This document shows, piece after piece, positions 23,797-35,725 of a stretch of 64,000 nucleotides of DNA. The DNA is from Coleophoma eucalyptorum (lineage: Eukaryota; Ascomycota; Leotiomycetes; Helotiales; Dermateaceae): assembly GCA_026120035.1 (NCBI GenBank), contig JALRME010000012.1, forward strand, positions 930,001-994,000. The letters run 5' to 3'. Position 1 is the stretch's first letter. Each line of letters begins with the position of its first letter. Below the pieces are notes generated by a model that had not been told where the DNA came from, ran no database searches, and saw nothing but the letters and a program-made list of their open reading frames with translations. The position numbers and the translations under genes were made by a program.

Positions 23797-24945
23797 ATGG
23801 CGAGTATTGCTGGCAACTTTCCTTTTCTGTACTATCACTTTTTTTTTCAAGTTGGGGCTATAATGAACATCTCTGCCCCTCTTCGTTTTTCTTACCTTCG
23901 CGAATCTACTTATAATCCTAGCTATGCGCAGAACACTGCCGATGAACCGCTACCCACCCCTCAGGAAGGAGAGGAGCTTGACATCACACGTACACTTACT
24001 GTCTCTACCGATGATGACAAGACACCGAAGGAAAAGCCCAAAGGAGATCGTATTTCCGTTGTTGTCTACGAGGTTGATCCCGCGCCGGAACCAGTCATCA
24101 CACAGTTGGAGAAATCCGGACCACTGAACAGGATAAAGCGCATGTGCACCGTTTTTCCATATAAGGATATCAGTTGGCAAGTGGCCGTAATCTTCGTCTT
24201 CACCAATACAATTGGTACCGTCAATTCTTTTTTCGGTCTTCTACCTCTTATAGCATCGAGCACAAATTTTCGCAATGAGAGAACTATAGCAGCGGGAATC
24301 ACTCTCGGTTTCGCTTCTACAGCATTCCTTTGCGGTATCGCTCTTGGTCTGCTCGCAGCGTTCAACACAGATCGCGGTACTATTGGAAGCGACAAAGGCG
24401 ATGATCGCAAGCTTGAAGAAGGCAACTTATCGTCTCCATCGGCAACCTACAAGCCTGCCCTGTTTGGAAGCGATGACTTCGTCTGGAAACCAACAATGGA
24501 GGAACTGAAAACCGTCTATCTACCAAATCCTGCCTTTCAAGCCGGTCTTGCCCAACTCATTGGTGCAATGTTCTTCACCATCGCAAACATCTCCAGCTTT
24601 CCCGGCGTTATCGGCAAGATGGGCTTGCACGCACGAGGCTTGTCAAAGCTTCTCGTGTCCATGCCCACTCTGGTTGGAGGACTGTTCTTCTTTAGTTCGG
24701 CCATGGTGCTCATGGTTCTCGCGCAAGATAGGTGGTATAAGCCTAAACTGAGCGATATCAACTGGCACGTATATTTCTTGGGTGCGGTTGGTGCGCTTGC
24801 CTTCCTCCTCAATGGTGCTGTCGCCCTCATGGCCCCAAACGCTATCCTCGCCGCCAGTCTTTTTATCTTTATTGGAAGATGGACATTCTGGCTAGGTAGC
24901 ATCTTGCAGTGGTATGTCCTTATGGAGTTTTATCCTTCGGCTTAA
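23797..24945 (+). CDS. Fungal integral membrane protein, function unknown
   Basis: A single open frame of 382 codons with no intron needed. The N-terminal 115 residues are hydrophilic (RESTYNPSYAQNTADEPLPT, later DRISVVVYEVDP). About six hydrophobic segments follow: around VAVIFVFTNTIGTVNSFFGL, TLGFASTAFLCGIALGLLAA, LIGAMFFTIANISSFPGVIG, LVGGLFFFSSAMVLMVLA, VYFLGAVGALAFLLNGAVAL and SLFIFIGRWTFWLGSILQWY. This layout (short variable N-terminus, acidic linker, six helices, end in QWYVLMEFYP) is typical of an uncharacterised fungal membrane-protein family. The start is uncertain: ATG 23797 is the first in frame, but ATG 23863 would begin at the conserved-looking MNISAPLRFSY. Confidence 0.7.
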   Translation: MASIAGNFPFLYYHFFFQVGAIMNISAPLRFSYLRESTYNPSYAQNTADEPLPTPQEGEELDITRTLTVSTDDDKTPKEKPKGDRISVVVYEVDPAPEPVITQLEKSGPLNRIKRMCTVFPYKDISWQVAVIFVFTNTIGTVNSFFGLLPLIASSTNFRNERTIAAGITLGFASTAFLCGIALGLLAAFNTDRGTIGSDKGDDRKLEEGNLSSPSATYKPALFGSDDFVWKPTMEELKTVYLPNPAFQAGLAQLIGAMFFTIANISSFPGVIGKMGLHARGLSKLLVSMPTLVGGLFFFSSAMVLMVLAQDRWYKPKLSDINWHVYFLGAVGALAFLLNGAVALMAPNAILAASLFIFIGRWTFWLGSILQWYVLMEFYPSA

Positions 24946-25849
24946 TGCCTGCTTTCAGGCCTCAGGTTTTGTGGAAAAGTCCTTGCTTTATTTGTTTGCA
25001 GGAGCAAAAAAGTTTCTTTTTCAAAATCATTGCATGGCGCACGGGAAAAGTGTTTTTTTAATGATCTCACGATTTTCCTTTCGTTGTTCAATTTAGCACT
25101 TTCTTTTTCTTTGGCGTCATTGATGTTTCAAAATGACAGGTGTTGGCGTTGTCTTTTATCAGGCGCACATTTTTCTAACCCGGCTTTTTCTTGGATTCAG
25201 CGCTGTACAAATCATTGTCTTTTTTATATCTCTTTAGCATCTCTTCTTTTCGTGGACTTGTTGGGATAGAAGTGTGGCAATGGCGCCAGGGAATGGCACA
25301 GAAAATATACAGTAAAAATACCGGCATGGTAGAAACAGGGAATGGATTAGATGGTATTTTCGGCGTTTATTTTCAAAATGCCGGGGCGGCAATGGCTATG
25401 GTATTACAGAGTAATAAAAAAAAGCCGGTTATTTGGTTTCAAAGGCCGGTCTATTTCCAAACTATTGTTTTCTGGGCGTGACCTGAGTGATCATATGATT
25501 TGCATTATAGGCACTATACATAGAATAAATAAGCTCTTAGTCTGGACATGCAAACGCCAAATACCTTAGATCCTATACAGGTCCACTAAATCATGTAACA
25601 TGCTCTGCCGATACCAATCCCTGAAGTATCTTTCTTGTATCATTGCTTTCCCGCCATCTCATGATAGGTTAGTTATAAGCTTTCTGTTCTTTTTTGGTGA
25701 TTTCTCATTAGGCGAATGGGAGGCGCGAAAAGTAAACAGTAGTCCAGGGATTTTGAAGTACACCCTTGTGCGTAACGCTGTAAAATAAAAACGAGAAGAC
25801 TCATTTAGAAGTGGTATCTACTACCCTCCACATGACCTCTCATAATTTC
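24946..25849. other. Intergenic region
   Basis: About 900 bases of AT-rich sequence. GCCGG occurs several times between 25320 and 25450 among T-rich stretches, but no clear repeat unit is seen. Frames up to 96 codons have no domain. Confidence 0.4.
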
Positions 25850-27208
25850 TTATATACTTTTTTCGTCTTCCGCAATAACATTTTGTAGCCTAACTAATTC
25901 TATGACTTCAGCTATTATGCTCATAATGAAAACATTTAGAGTACTCTCTTCAAATAGCCGTGTGTCATTATTACTTGGATTGTGACACAGCACTGAGAAC
26001 ATGTATTCCTTCTGGCTTGAGTTTTTGCATCCATGCATGGTATCCTTTGTCTTTTGCAGCTCCTCCACAGCGTTTCGGGTTTGAGCTTGCATGGGCCGTG
26101 TGAATTTGAGTACAGAATCACTCTTATGTAAAGCCAGCAGTGTATACTCGTTCCAAAACTCTAAGATGCCATCCAATGCTTTAACTTGGACATCTTTAAG
26201 CCTCAAATAATGCGGGAACATCCACCTGTAAAAGATGGGCGTCGCCTGTTGGTGCATCTGTTATTCTCTAGCCAAGAGTTTCAAGTCTCGCATTTTTGAG
26301 TGCGCTCTTTTCATACTCTTGCATACCTGATCAGCTTTCCTGGCAGCCTTTGAGACCAGTTCTGTTGTTTCATCCAGCAAGTTGATCCAGATGTCGAGTT
26401 CGTGTAGCGAGACCTGCTCACATGGCCAAAAAATGGATATTATTCGACGCTGAAGCCAAGAACATTGTTGGCCTCCGTGCTTCAAATTAGGTTTGAGATT
26501 TTTCAAGTTCAACAAAACCTGTGTCAGCGAGTGCAGGATTTCTTGGGAGGTCCCATTAGATGTTGTGAGATTTGTGATGTTGTTATATAGTCGGATTGAT
26601 TCCGAATCATAGGACAAGGCCAGCTTCAGTTTCGGTATGCTTATATTTGGGACAGATTCTGATTGCCATGCCAATATCTTAGTCATAATAAGAACGAAAA
26701 AGAATATAGCAAATAGCCTTCCTGCAGGAACTTTTCTCAATCACCGAAAAAGTAATAGACTGCCAGCTGATCTAAGTGATAGCGTAGCAACGGGTATCAC
26801 CACGGTTTTCACAGAATCTTGGTCATATACTGGCTTCATTTTGCTGATCTTGTGATTCTTGAGCCAGCTTGTAGGTTCAATATTGACGCTACTCCATGTG
26901 GTTTCAACCATTGACAATAATTTCCCATCCAGATTGCCGTTGCTCTTAGGTTGGCTGGTTGGACATAACATGGGAAACATCTTTTGGTGTGACCATTGTG
27001 GTGGGTTCTTTGCTAAATTCTTAGACAAGGCTTGAGTGACTGTTTTTAAGGGCAGGGGATGTTTAGATCGATATACATGAGGTGCTAATTTGGTAGAAGA
27101 GGATAAACTGAAAGTACGGCGCTTTTGACCGCGGCGATGGGGCTTGCATGGCATACGGACTGACGTCGATCGTCTCGTTGTCTTTGCAGTTTTCATTCTC
27201 GTCAGCAT
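25850..27208 (-). pseudogene. Interrupted membrane-protein reading frame (two in-frame stops)
   Basis: From the ATG at 27208 to the stop at 25850 the same minus-strand frame stays open for about 453 codons except for two stops: TGA at about 26741-26743 and TAA at 26261-26263. The first third is basic and Ser/Pro-rich (RGQKRRTFSLSSSTKLAP), the middle contains one membrane helix (RLFAIFFFVLIMTKILAW), and the rest is helical (ELDIWINLLDETTELVSKAA, KALDGILEFWNEYTLLAL). The TAA could lie in a 69-nt intron with donor CAG/GTATGC and acceptor AACAG, which keeps frame and joins ADQ to MHQQATPIF. For the TGA no convincing intron is visible. It may therefore be a single-pass protein gene with unusual introns, or a recent pseudogene. 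Family not recognised. Confidence 0.5.
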
Positions 27209-28385
27209 TGGCTTCAGTTAGTATACTTTTATGGTCCATATATTTGTGAAGTCTAATAGATGCAGAAAAATTGAAAAAACCTCAAAAACCAGCTTATCAT
27301 CAATAGTACAACAAAGAGGTCAGCTTTCTCTGGTGGTAGGCTGGATTAGGGACGTAGGTACAAAGACACATTGTGAACAAAGAAAGATATTTCAACCGAA
27401 CACTGTCGCAATAATTAACTATCTATAAAACAGCATAGAAATTTGAAAATCAATCACAGTCACGACGCCATGCAGTGTGGTGCAGATAACTGTTCTAACT
27501 ATAGTGAAATGGGGCGAGAATACTACGGGATTCACTTCATACGCGAGCCATTCATCTGTAAGATCTGAGACCTCTACCGCAGTTTGACCATCATATTTAG
27601 CAAATAATCTTCTCTGGTGGACTCATTTTCGAAAATAGTATAAACCAACAATGTTCATTCCCTGGTTTAGCGTTATTCTGCCCTTTCACTATGATTCCCT
27701 TTTTCATCTCTGATCCGCCCGCCATATTGCCTTGATATATTGCGCCAATGCAGTGTACATAGAGAACATATATGAAGAGAGGGATTATCAATATACTAAA
27801 TATCACTTTCTGCTAGAAGCGAATAAGGGGATCATACCCTTGCTGTACCCCATATGGATGTCGGACCACCGCATGTGTTCCTAGTAAGTCTTGGTGAGGG
27901 AATATCATATTTCTAATTAGGAACCTGGCCGATGTATCTTTTGTTAACTCGGAGCATTTACGAAATCCAATAGGTTGGTAAATGACGGGATTTGGGCCGT
28001 ACCATGCGGTCGGGTGAAAGACAGCCAATGCACGTGTCTGCTGAATCTAACATGCATAATATAGGAATATATACTCATCCTTAACGTCACCCTCTACAAA
28101 CTGATACTCCGAGAGTAAACCAGCCCCTACCTGGATCCTGCGGCGCTTTTGACCAATTACTTACTGCGACTCGTAATAGGTGAGACCGCCAAAGCAGGGG
28201 TTGAATGCCGCCGAGAATATTGTATGTGCGGTATAAGTAGATAACGTTGTATTAAACAATGTCACCGAGCTAGGAAGGCGCAGCTGATGGGGGAATAAAA
28301 ACACTTTTGCCCCTTCCCCTTAGCATCATCCTTTTTTTCCATTATTGCGTTTCCAACGTGACGTCAGCCAACGAGCTCTGTTGTC
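27209..28385. other. Intergenic region with a possible coding remnant
   Basis: About 1.2 kb. On the minus strand two frames in the same phase (28028-27813 and 27806-27597) are separated by one TAG and together read like a short protein ending in a membrane helix (VIFSILIIPLFIYVLYVHC). There is no ATG at its start (the first codon is TTG) and no intron of normal size removes the stop, so it is not called as a gene. The right end is the promoter of the methyltransferase-like gene. Confidence 0.35.
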
Positions 28386-29852
28386 ATGCCGCCCAGGGCT
28401 AACGAAAACCCCATACTTGAGGCCGATCCAAATGAGGTATGAGATAATAAACTAGTTATATACTATAAATGTCGACCTAACAGTCCAATCTGTGTCCCAG
28501 AACGATGCAGATTCAGCAGTCGGAGATGTACGTGTCTATGTAAGATTACAGACTTAGAATCTAATTGGGCCCCTTAATAGCTGGACGTCACCGGATCTAT
28601 GGCATCTATAACCTCTAGTATTACGAAATATCGCATGGAGAATGGCCGTAGCTATCATGCATATAAAGATGGCAGTATGTCTTGAGCTTAGGGTCTAGCT
28701 GTCCATCTACTAGAAGTTTCAACTAAAAGCCACTAGATTACGTTCTCCCGAATGACGAGGTAACGTAGTTATTCTCACTACCAAGCGTAATTTGAATATC
28801 TAATAATTTCAATATAAGTCAGAGAATGAAAGACTAGGTACAAAAAAAGCTGTGATTTCTTACCAGAAACAACTTTTGACGGGCTAGTATAGATCTTCAA
28901 CACCACATGTGGGCCTTGACTCTGGATGGTGCCTTGGGCCTTTGTCCCAAGAACTCTAAAGATGCGAAAGTTAAACGGGTACTCGATGTAGGTACTGGGA
29001 CTGGAATTTGGGCCATGAACTTTGGTATGCTACTTCAGGTTTCTACGCTCAATGCTAACAATAAAAGGTGATGAACATACGGAAGCCGAGGTATGCACTC
29101 ACTCTTACTTGAGCTAGCCACACGCTGTTAAGAACCTGAAATAGGTCATCGGAGTCGATTTGAGTCCTATCCAGCCTCATCTGCAAGTCCTCATGGAAAC
29201 ATAAAGCTATATATAAAACTAATGGCATGCAGCGTTCCATCCAATGTTCAGTTCCAAATCGATGATTTGGAAGAGACTTGGACATTCAATCAAAAGTTTG
29301 ATTACATACATTGTCGCGATTTGATAGGTGGATTTGGTGACTGGCCAAAGGTTTTTGCGCAGCCCTATGAATACGTTAGTCTGCTTTAATTTTCAATTCC
29401 TAAGATATAGGAAAGCTCATGGCGACTAGGAACCTTGATCCTGGTGAATATCTAGAAGTCCAGTCATTCTCATTTCCATGCCAGCCCGACGATGGCACTC
29501 TGCTTCCTGACCACCCTTGAGTCAATGGTCAACCAACATGATGGAAGCTGCTAAGATATTGGGTCGACCTCTTGATATCCCCGCCTCATTCAATTCACTT
29601 GTCGAGGAGGCAGGTTTCACAAGTATAGAGATGAAAAAGTTCAAATGGGCGATGAATACCTGGCCAGAAGATGAAAAAGATAAGTTGCTGGGAGCTTGGG
29701 AGCTTGAGAATGCTACTACTGGTCTTGAAGGACTCTGCATGGCTTTATTCACTCATGCTCTTGGGTGGACCAAAGCGGAGGTTGACGCTTTCTTAGCGAA
29801 GGTTAGAGCAGATATGAAAAACAGAAGCATTCATGCGTATTGGTCAATGTAA
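28386..29852 (+). pseudogene. LaeA-like SAM methyltransferase with frameshift and lost splice donor
   Basis: Exons that join cleanly are 28386-28436, 28501-28527, 28581-28674, 28737-28759, 28819-28837 (19-nt microexon), 28893-29024, 29068-29090, 29145-29182 and 29233-about 29370. They encode the acidic N-terminus (NDADSAVGD), the SMASITSSITKYRMENGRSY block, DLQHHMWALTLDGALGL, motif I VLDVGTGTGIWAM and GVDLSPIQP. One intron, 29183-29232, is GC-AG. Two defects follow. The donor after QPY-GA at 29371 reads ATACGT where GTACGT is expected. At 29514-29520 the frame reaches CAC CCT TGA, while the next frame continues LSQWSTNMMEAAKILGRP to a normal end at 29852; one extra C would restore DHPLSQW. 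It is best read as a recently inactivated paralogue of the intact gene at 14944-16089, unless the indel is an assembly error. Confidence 0.75.
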
Positions 29853-31454
29853 GCACTACTACTAACTAAAGATGTTACAGCAAGCTGACAATGTTTAAGT
29901 TGGGTCTTTTATGGACAGAAACCTGTCTCACATGCAACCAAATGAAGACAAGAAACAAAGGAGCAGGCTTCAATGTGTGACCTAAGAACTTTAAGCCGGT
30001 AACATGCAGTGGAGCTTTTTAATCAAGTAGTCGAATGTTCAAACCACCTCGGAAAAGGCGTGTGTGCTCAACGCTCGATGAAAAACTGAACCCGTGAAAT
30101 TGAGACTCCGAATATTTTTGCAAGAGTGGATTCGAAAGACCCATTCCTCCCTTGAAAATATCTCTTCTTTCTAGAGCTGCATGATTCTGAAATATGACCC
30201 AAGCCGAAAGCACAAGAAGTTTAGAGCTGATCCTCTCAAATGCTTGGGGCTATCTCAATCTTGAAGCCAATTCTGTGCAATTAATATGTCTCAAACTTCT
30301 CCATAATCACGAATTCTAATAGTTGTCAAGAAAGAGATTTTCATCCTTCTTTATCCCCAACACTGCATCTTCTAAAACGATCATATACCCTCAGACCACG
30401 GAGACATTTCATGTCATTCAACTTCAATCGCACACTCTTCTTTTTACATACACAAAACATCTTCATCTAGTCTCTAATTAACATCCGTTAAATTAACGGT
30501 ATACTCACGGTCACGCAAGATTCGCCTCATTTCACTACTGGCATCTTTTACACTCCCAGTAAACCATCCAGCTTCATGTATTTAACCGCCATACTCCCTT
30601 GAAAACATTGAGATGGAGTCTGCTTCCTTGTTTACCCACACGAAGGTTAGCATAGATCTCGCTATTTACGAGGTCAATTTATAATTCATCTTCGCCTTTG
30701 GGACAAACTGCTTTTGTCAACACTACTTCTAACTATCATTTCCATGCATTTGAACTCAAAGTACTCTCCATAGTTGACTTGGGAGTGGAGAAGAAATAAG
30801 TATGTTGCAGTGCACTTCTTTTCCCTCTCATGTTGCATCATCCAAATCTACTTCACAATTAATGCGTTCCACATCTTCACATCGGCCTCTATCAAAAGGA
30901 TGCAATCAACTCTCACATTTCGCTCAGCTTCACCACTTTATCGATACCTTTCATCTGTTTTGCTTCTTATGAACAATATCAAGCTAATATCTAGGTAAAC
31001 TTGCATTCGCCATCGTCATAACACTTCAACAACCATTGAGGATATTATTACCACCTATATTTCACCGAAGTGAGATACAACCACATAGGTGGACCACTCA
31101 CTCTGCCATTGATTTTGAATCCAAGACAGGCCATCAGACAGATCTCATCTGAGAAAGACTTCACCTATCACTTCCCTCAACGGCACCCTGATAAATTCGA
31201 CAAAATATCCACTCATTGAGTTTTTTCTTACAACATCACTTCCAAGAGTACCCCGATGCTTGATGTTTAAGAGACAGGGAAAGATCCAATTAGTATGTAT
31301 TAGCAAGGGCAGCGTCCAGGACCTTTCAAGCAATTCTTTTAATACCCTAACTGACCAATTTAAGTTTATGGTGAAAATTCAAGCATGATCTTGTAACCTT
31401 ATTCCATCAACAGCCGCGGATCTTTCCAAAGTAAGCCACTTTATATTCGACAAG
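29853..31454. other. Gene-free stretch
   Basis: 1.6 kb, AT-rich with many C/T-rich tracts on the plus strand from about 30300 to 31100. No frame above 74 codons and no repeats recognised. The right end is the promoter of the SNF2 gene. Confidence 0.4.
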
Positions 31455-34400
31455 ATGACTCGTCCAAACATACGATCGGCAGTCGCGGGACCGTGGAAAT
31501 TTGAGAAGAAGGTTGCCCTTGCGAAGCAGTTGAAACTTTACCGAGCCTCTCATATTGCAAAACTCAGAAAGGCACACAGTCGTTCTCGTGGACGCTCCTC
31601 GAGACCTATCAAAAAGCAAGACCCCGAAATCAAACAAGATCCGAGCCATAGCGGTATAAAGAAAGAAGACAATGGTATCATGATCAAGACAGAGTCAGAT
31701 CTTGACTATTTCAAGCAGGAGGATAAGAAAGACTTACGGGCTAAGGAAGAGCAACTATCCCATATTTTAGATGCTGCACTATCTACCGATTTGGCAGTAA
31801 AGGACCATGAATCGAGCAACCTGAATGATGGTTATGATCTTGAAAAGTCTGCTGACGACAATATGAGGGACCAGGATTATCTTGCAGAAATTGATAGCGA
31901 TTCTGAAGCATTAAATTCCAGAGATAAAGCAGTTCAGGCCAAAGCAGTAAGGAAAAACCGCAGGCCACCTGCCAAAACGGCTAGGGAAGGCTTCTGGAGA
32001 AAATATGAGCGATCTTGTAAGGGTCAGAATAGTTACCCAGATGGAAACACAACAACCAGCAGCAGGAAGCGCCCCAGGACGTCGAAGACATCTCAAACGC
32101 TACTCAAGTTCACAAACTACGACCCAGTCGCAGCATATGCAGATTCTGACCATAGACCACTGCCATCGATGAACTGGATGAAGAAGAAGGATGCCGCAGA
32201 CGCACTCGGAAAATGGGAGGCAGAACTGGAACAGAAAGGTATTGTAGTCGATTTACATCGAACTCGCCACGACATGAATTCACTGCTTCGAATCAGCCGG
32301 TTACTTGGATTCAACAATGCAACACCTATGGGCGACAAATTCAAGCTTAAGGGCGTAGACACTGGTAAGACATTGCTGAGACCATTTACGGGGGACATGT
32401 ACTGACACAGTACTCTGCAAAGCACTCTTCTACTACCAGCTGATTGGTGTCAACTTTATGCTTGGGCGAGAATTTAACTTTGGCAGAGACGGTCCTTACG
32501 GCGGCATTTTGGCTGACAGTATGGTATGTCTGAGGTATTGTCTCGTATATTAAGCTTGATCATTGAACGACCCTCAAATCCTGATTTAGTGATTGGAATA
32601 CCTTCTTGGCCAATTTGGTGTCTCTTGCATTGCTATTTTATTATGTCAACTAACTAAATCACACAGGGTCTAGGCAAAACTTTGCAAACAATTGCAGTAA
32701 GTGAAAGAATAACCCCATGGGACTTGCTGCTGATTAGGGTAGACTATGATTCATAATCCTCTTGAAGGCGATAAGAATCACCGAGAGCCATTGGAGCCTG
32801 GTATGATGGATGGAAGAAAATTAACTCTTATCATTGTTCCGGGATGGACTTTGGTTTGTTGTGCCACTTACATGTAGAGGAACGATCTCTAATTCATGTA
32901 TAGGGACGACAATGGGAAGTTGAGTTTGAACTGCATGCATCTTCAACTTTTACAGATAAAGTAGAAATTTATCAAGGTTCCAACTTCAAGAAATTGAAGA
33001 ATTACAACATTCTTGACAAAAACCGTGTTATCATAACAACAAATTGGGAAGTCTTGAGTAGTTGCCCATGGCCAAGTAAACAGGATTTTGATGGTTGGAA
33101 ACATGAGCACAAAAACATTACAGAGTCAATCGAAGAATGGCTGACGCTCAATAAGAGTAGTTGTGGCTTTTTGCACAAGATTCATTGGGGTCGTGTGAGT
33201 TCTACAAAGTCGATTGGAAACTCTTTAATACCCTTCTTTACTGATATTTCACAATAGGTCGTGATAGACGAGGCTGTGAGTAGGCTATTTTGATAATTAC
33301 TGTCATACTAACATAGGTAGCATTCTATCAAGAATGCTCAATCAAAAATAAGCAATGCATGCAACATGCTTACAGCCGATATACGATGGACGCTCAGCGG
33401 GGTAAGCTCACCAGTTATATCTCCTTTTGTAATACAAAGCTAAATACGGACTAGACACCAATGATGAATTCCCTTACAGGTATGAGAAACTTTCAAAATA
33501 GTTAGCCCCAGAGCTCACTGACTAGCTGTAGAGTTATATCCCTTTCTTCGCTTTCTGAAAGACTCATCTCCAGAGACATCAACTTTGAAAATGTCAGTTA
33601 GTCTCTGGTAAATACCTCAAGTTGTAGCTAACTTCTCCAGATTTTCCAAACATGTTGATCGAAGAAAGGTAATTGATGCTCGTAGCATTTAAAATTCCAC
33701 TAATGTACCTAGGGAGTATTTTCGCCAGCAATGGCAGCTAAAATTAATTCTCTTATGATCAGGTGAGTCCAGGAATCACAAAGAATGCAGAAAATCCCAG
33801 GAAAAACACTGCTGACATAACAAGGCGGCAAGGTCGAGATATGATTATGGGAAGGCCGTTAGTCGATCTTCCACGACCACATAACAGCATTCTTGAGACA
33901 CGATTGTTAGCTGCGGAATCGATCTTGTATCGTGCCGTTGAAGCAAAGTTCAGAAGGCTTCTCAATAGGAACTTCAGTGATAAAGCGGAGGACAGAACAA
34001 GGCTTTATTCTTATTTTGTATCGCAACTAACTCATCTTCGCCAGTTTGTAACCTCTTTCCACTTATCTAAAGAGTACTAACAATACAGATTGGTTTCTCA
34101 TCCAGCTCTAATCGAATCGGGAATCAAGGTTTGTGGCTGCAATTCTTATCAAGCTGACTGAGCTAATGAGACAGATAATATTTGAAGTACCCGAGCTTCA
34201 AATCATACAACGAGCACTACTCAAAGTGTACAAAAACAGTCCCGAGTCTGGCCTTGTTCTGCATGATCGCAAGTTTGACCGCCTCACGACTTTATGCATT
34301 CGCTGACAGTTAAATACAGAAATAGGAATATGGATTCAAGATATCCCTTTCGAAGGCCTCAAATCAGATAAATTGGGTCCCAGCATTTGTGCAATTTGCG

Positions 34401-35725
34401 AACAAGAGCCAGATCCTGAAGATGATAAACCGCAACAACTAGTTACATGCGGTCATATTTTCTGTGAGTCATGCATTGAGGAGCATATGAAGGTCTTGAC
34501 CGAATATGGAGAAGAGGTATTTTAAGCTGCGACTATTCTTCTTCTTTTCAACTGATAATGAGGCAGAACACATCATGCCCAGTTAAAGGATGCAAAAGGA
34601 TTTTCAATGAGGATATCCACCTCAAAGATTACAAGAGGCAAGATGCGAAGAAGAAGAAGAAGAAGATAATGATGAAGAAGAACGAAGGTGGTCACTTGCC
34701 ATCTTTCAATACTATTAGAGGTTTCGACCATTTAGGCTTTAGGCCAGATATCAGTTCCACACCTTCAGAGTGGCTAGAACGTGTTGACAAAAGAGGTGAA
34801 GAGCTCTTGGAAACAGCGAAGGTCAAGCAGGTTCAGCTACACATTCAGAAACTTGTGAAGGAGAAGTCCGACGAGAAGGTGATTGTTTTCGTTCAATGGA
34901 GAGCTCTGGCCAGAATAATAGGACGATGGCTGGAAAGCCAGAAGCTTGGATTTGTCTACTTCTTTGTAAGTGCTCGGTGTTTGATTTTAATGTCTTTTGT
35001 ACTTCCCTCTATTCCGCGTCGGCTTGCCCATTTCTGTGCTAAATCCGTGTAGGGAGGTATGAATACCGACATGAAAAGTTCATCTATAAGAGCTTTTCAG
35101 GACGATGAAGTTCGCATCATGGTTGCCAGCCTGAAATGTGGTGGTGTTGGGTTGAATTTGACTTGTGCAAGCCAAGTCATTTGCGTGTAAGTTTTCGAAG
35201 GCCAACTTTGAGGTTCGTGACTAATATTTATAGCGACCTTTGGTGGAACATTTGCATGTAAGTTACAATGTTACTTTATCGACTCCATACTAAGGAGAGC
35301 CAGAGAACAGCAGGCGTTTGGTCGTGTTTACAGAATTGGCCAGGAGAGAGAGACGGATTTTGCGAGGGTTGCTACAATTAACACGGTTGATAAGCGAATG
35401 ATTGATTGTAAGTGGTGAAGTCTTCATACTACAAGTCGGAATCCAAACTGACCAAAGTTTGACACAGTACAAAAGAAGAAGCAAAAGAGCATTGCCACTG
35501 CATTGCAAGATAATCTTAGCAATGTAGACCTTGCTGGCTTATTTGGACGAGTAGTAAAAGGCATGCAAATCTCCCATACGTTTCTCTAGCAGTACATTCT
35601 GATTTTTTGATATAGGCACAAATGGAATCATACAAATTCAGCCTGATTACGATGGTCAAGATGATTTGGACAAACTGAAAATTGATTTCGACTGGGAGGA
35701 GAGGCATATACTTGATTTGGCATGA
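31455..35725 (+). CDS. SNF2-family ATPase with RING finger (Rad5/Rad16/HLTF-type)
   Basis: A gene with well over ten small introns. Exon 1 (from ATG 31455) encodes about 300 basic/acidic residues, low in complexity, with KR-rich nuclear-targeting clusters. Then come ILADSM-GLGKTLQTIA (motif I, split by an intron), VVIDEAHSIKN (motif II), WTLSGTPMMNSL (motif III) and GRPLVDLPRPHN. A C3HC4-like RING is inserted between the helicase lobes, as in Rad5/Rad16: CAICEQEPD, then TCGHIFCESC and SCPVKGC at about 34390-34590. The second lobe has VIVFVQWRALARIIG, MVASLKCGGVGLNLT and QAFGRVYRIGQERET (motif VI). It should be a nuclear dsDNA translocase with ubiquitin-ligase activity, in DNA repair or silencing. 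Oddities: motif I is preceded by DSM rather than the usual DEM, and a poly-Lys tract follows the RING (34645-34680). The last exon ends RHILDLA. Confidence 0.88.

Noticed and set aside
27597..28028. Two minus-strand frames in the same phase, second with a membrane helix
   Set aside because: No ATG, one stop between them and no intron of normal length; kept only as a remark on the intergenic region.
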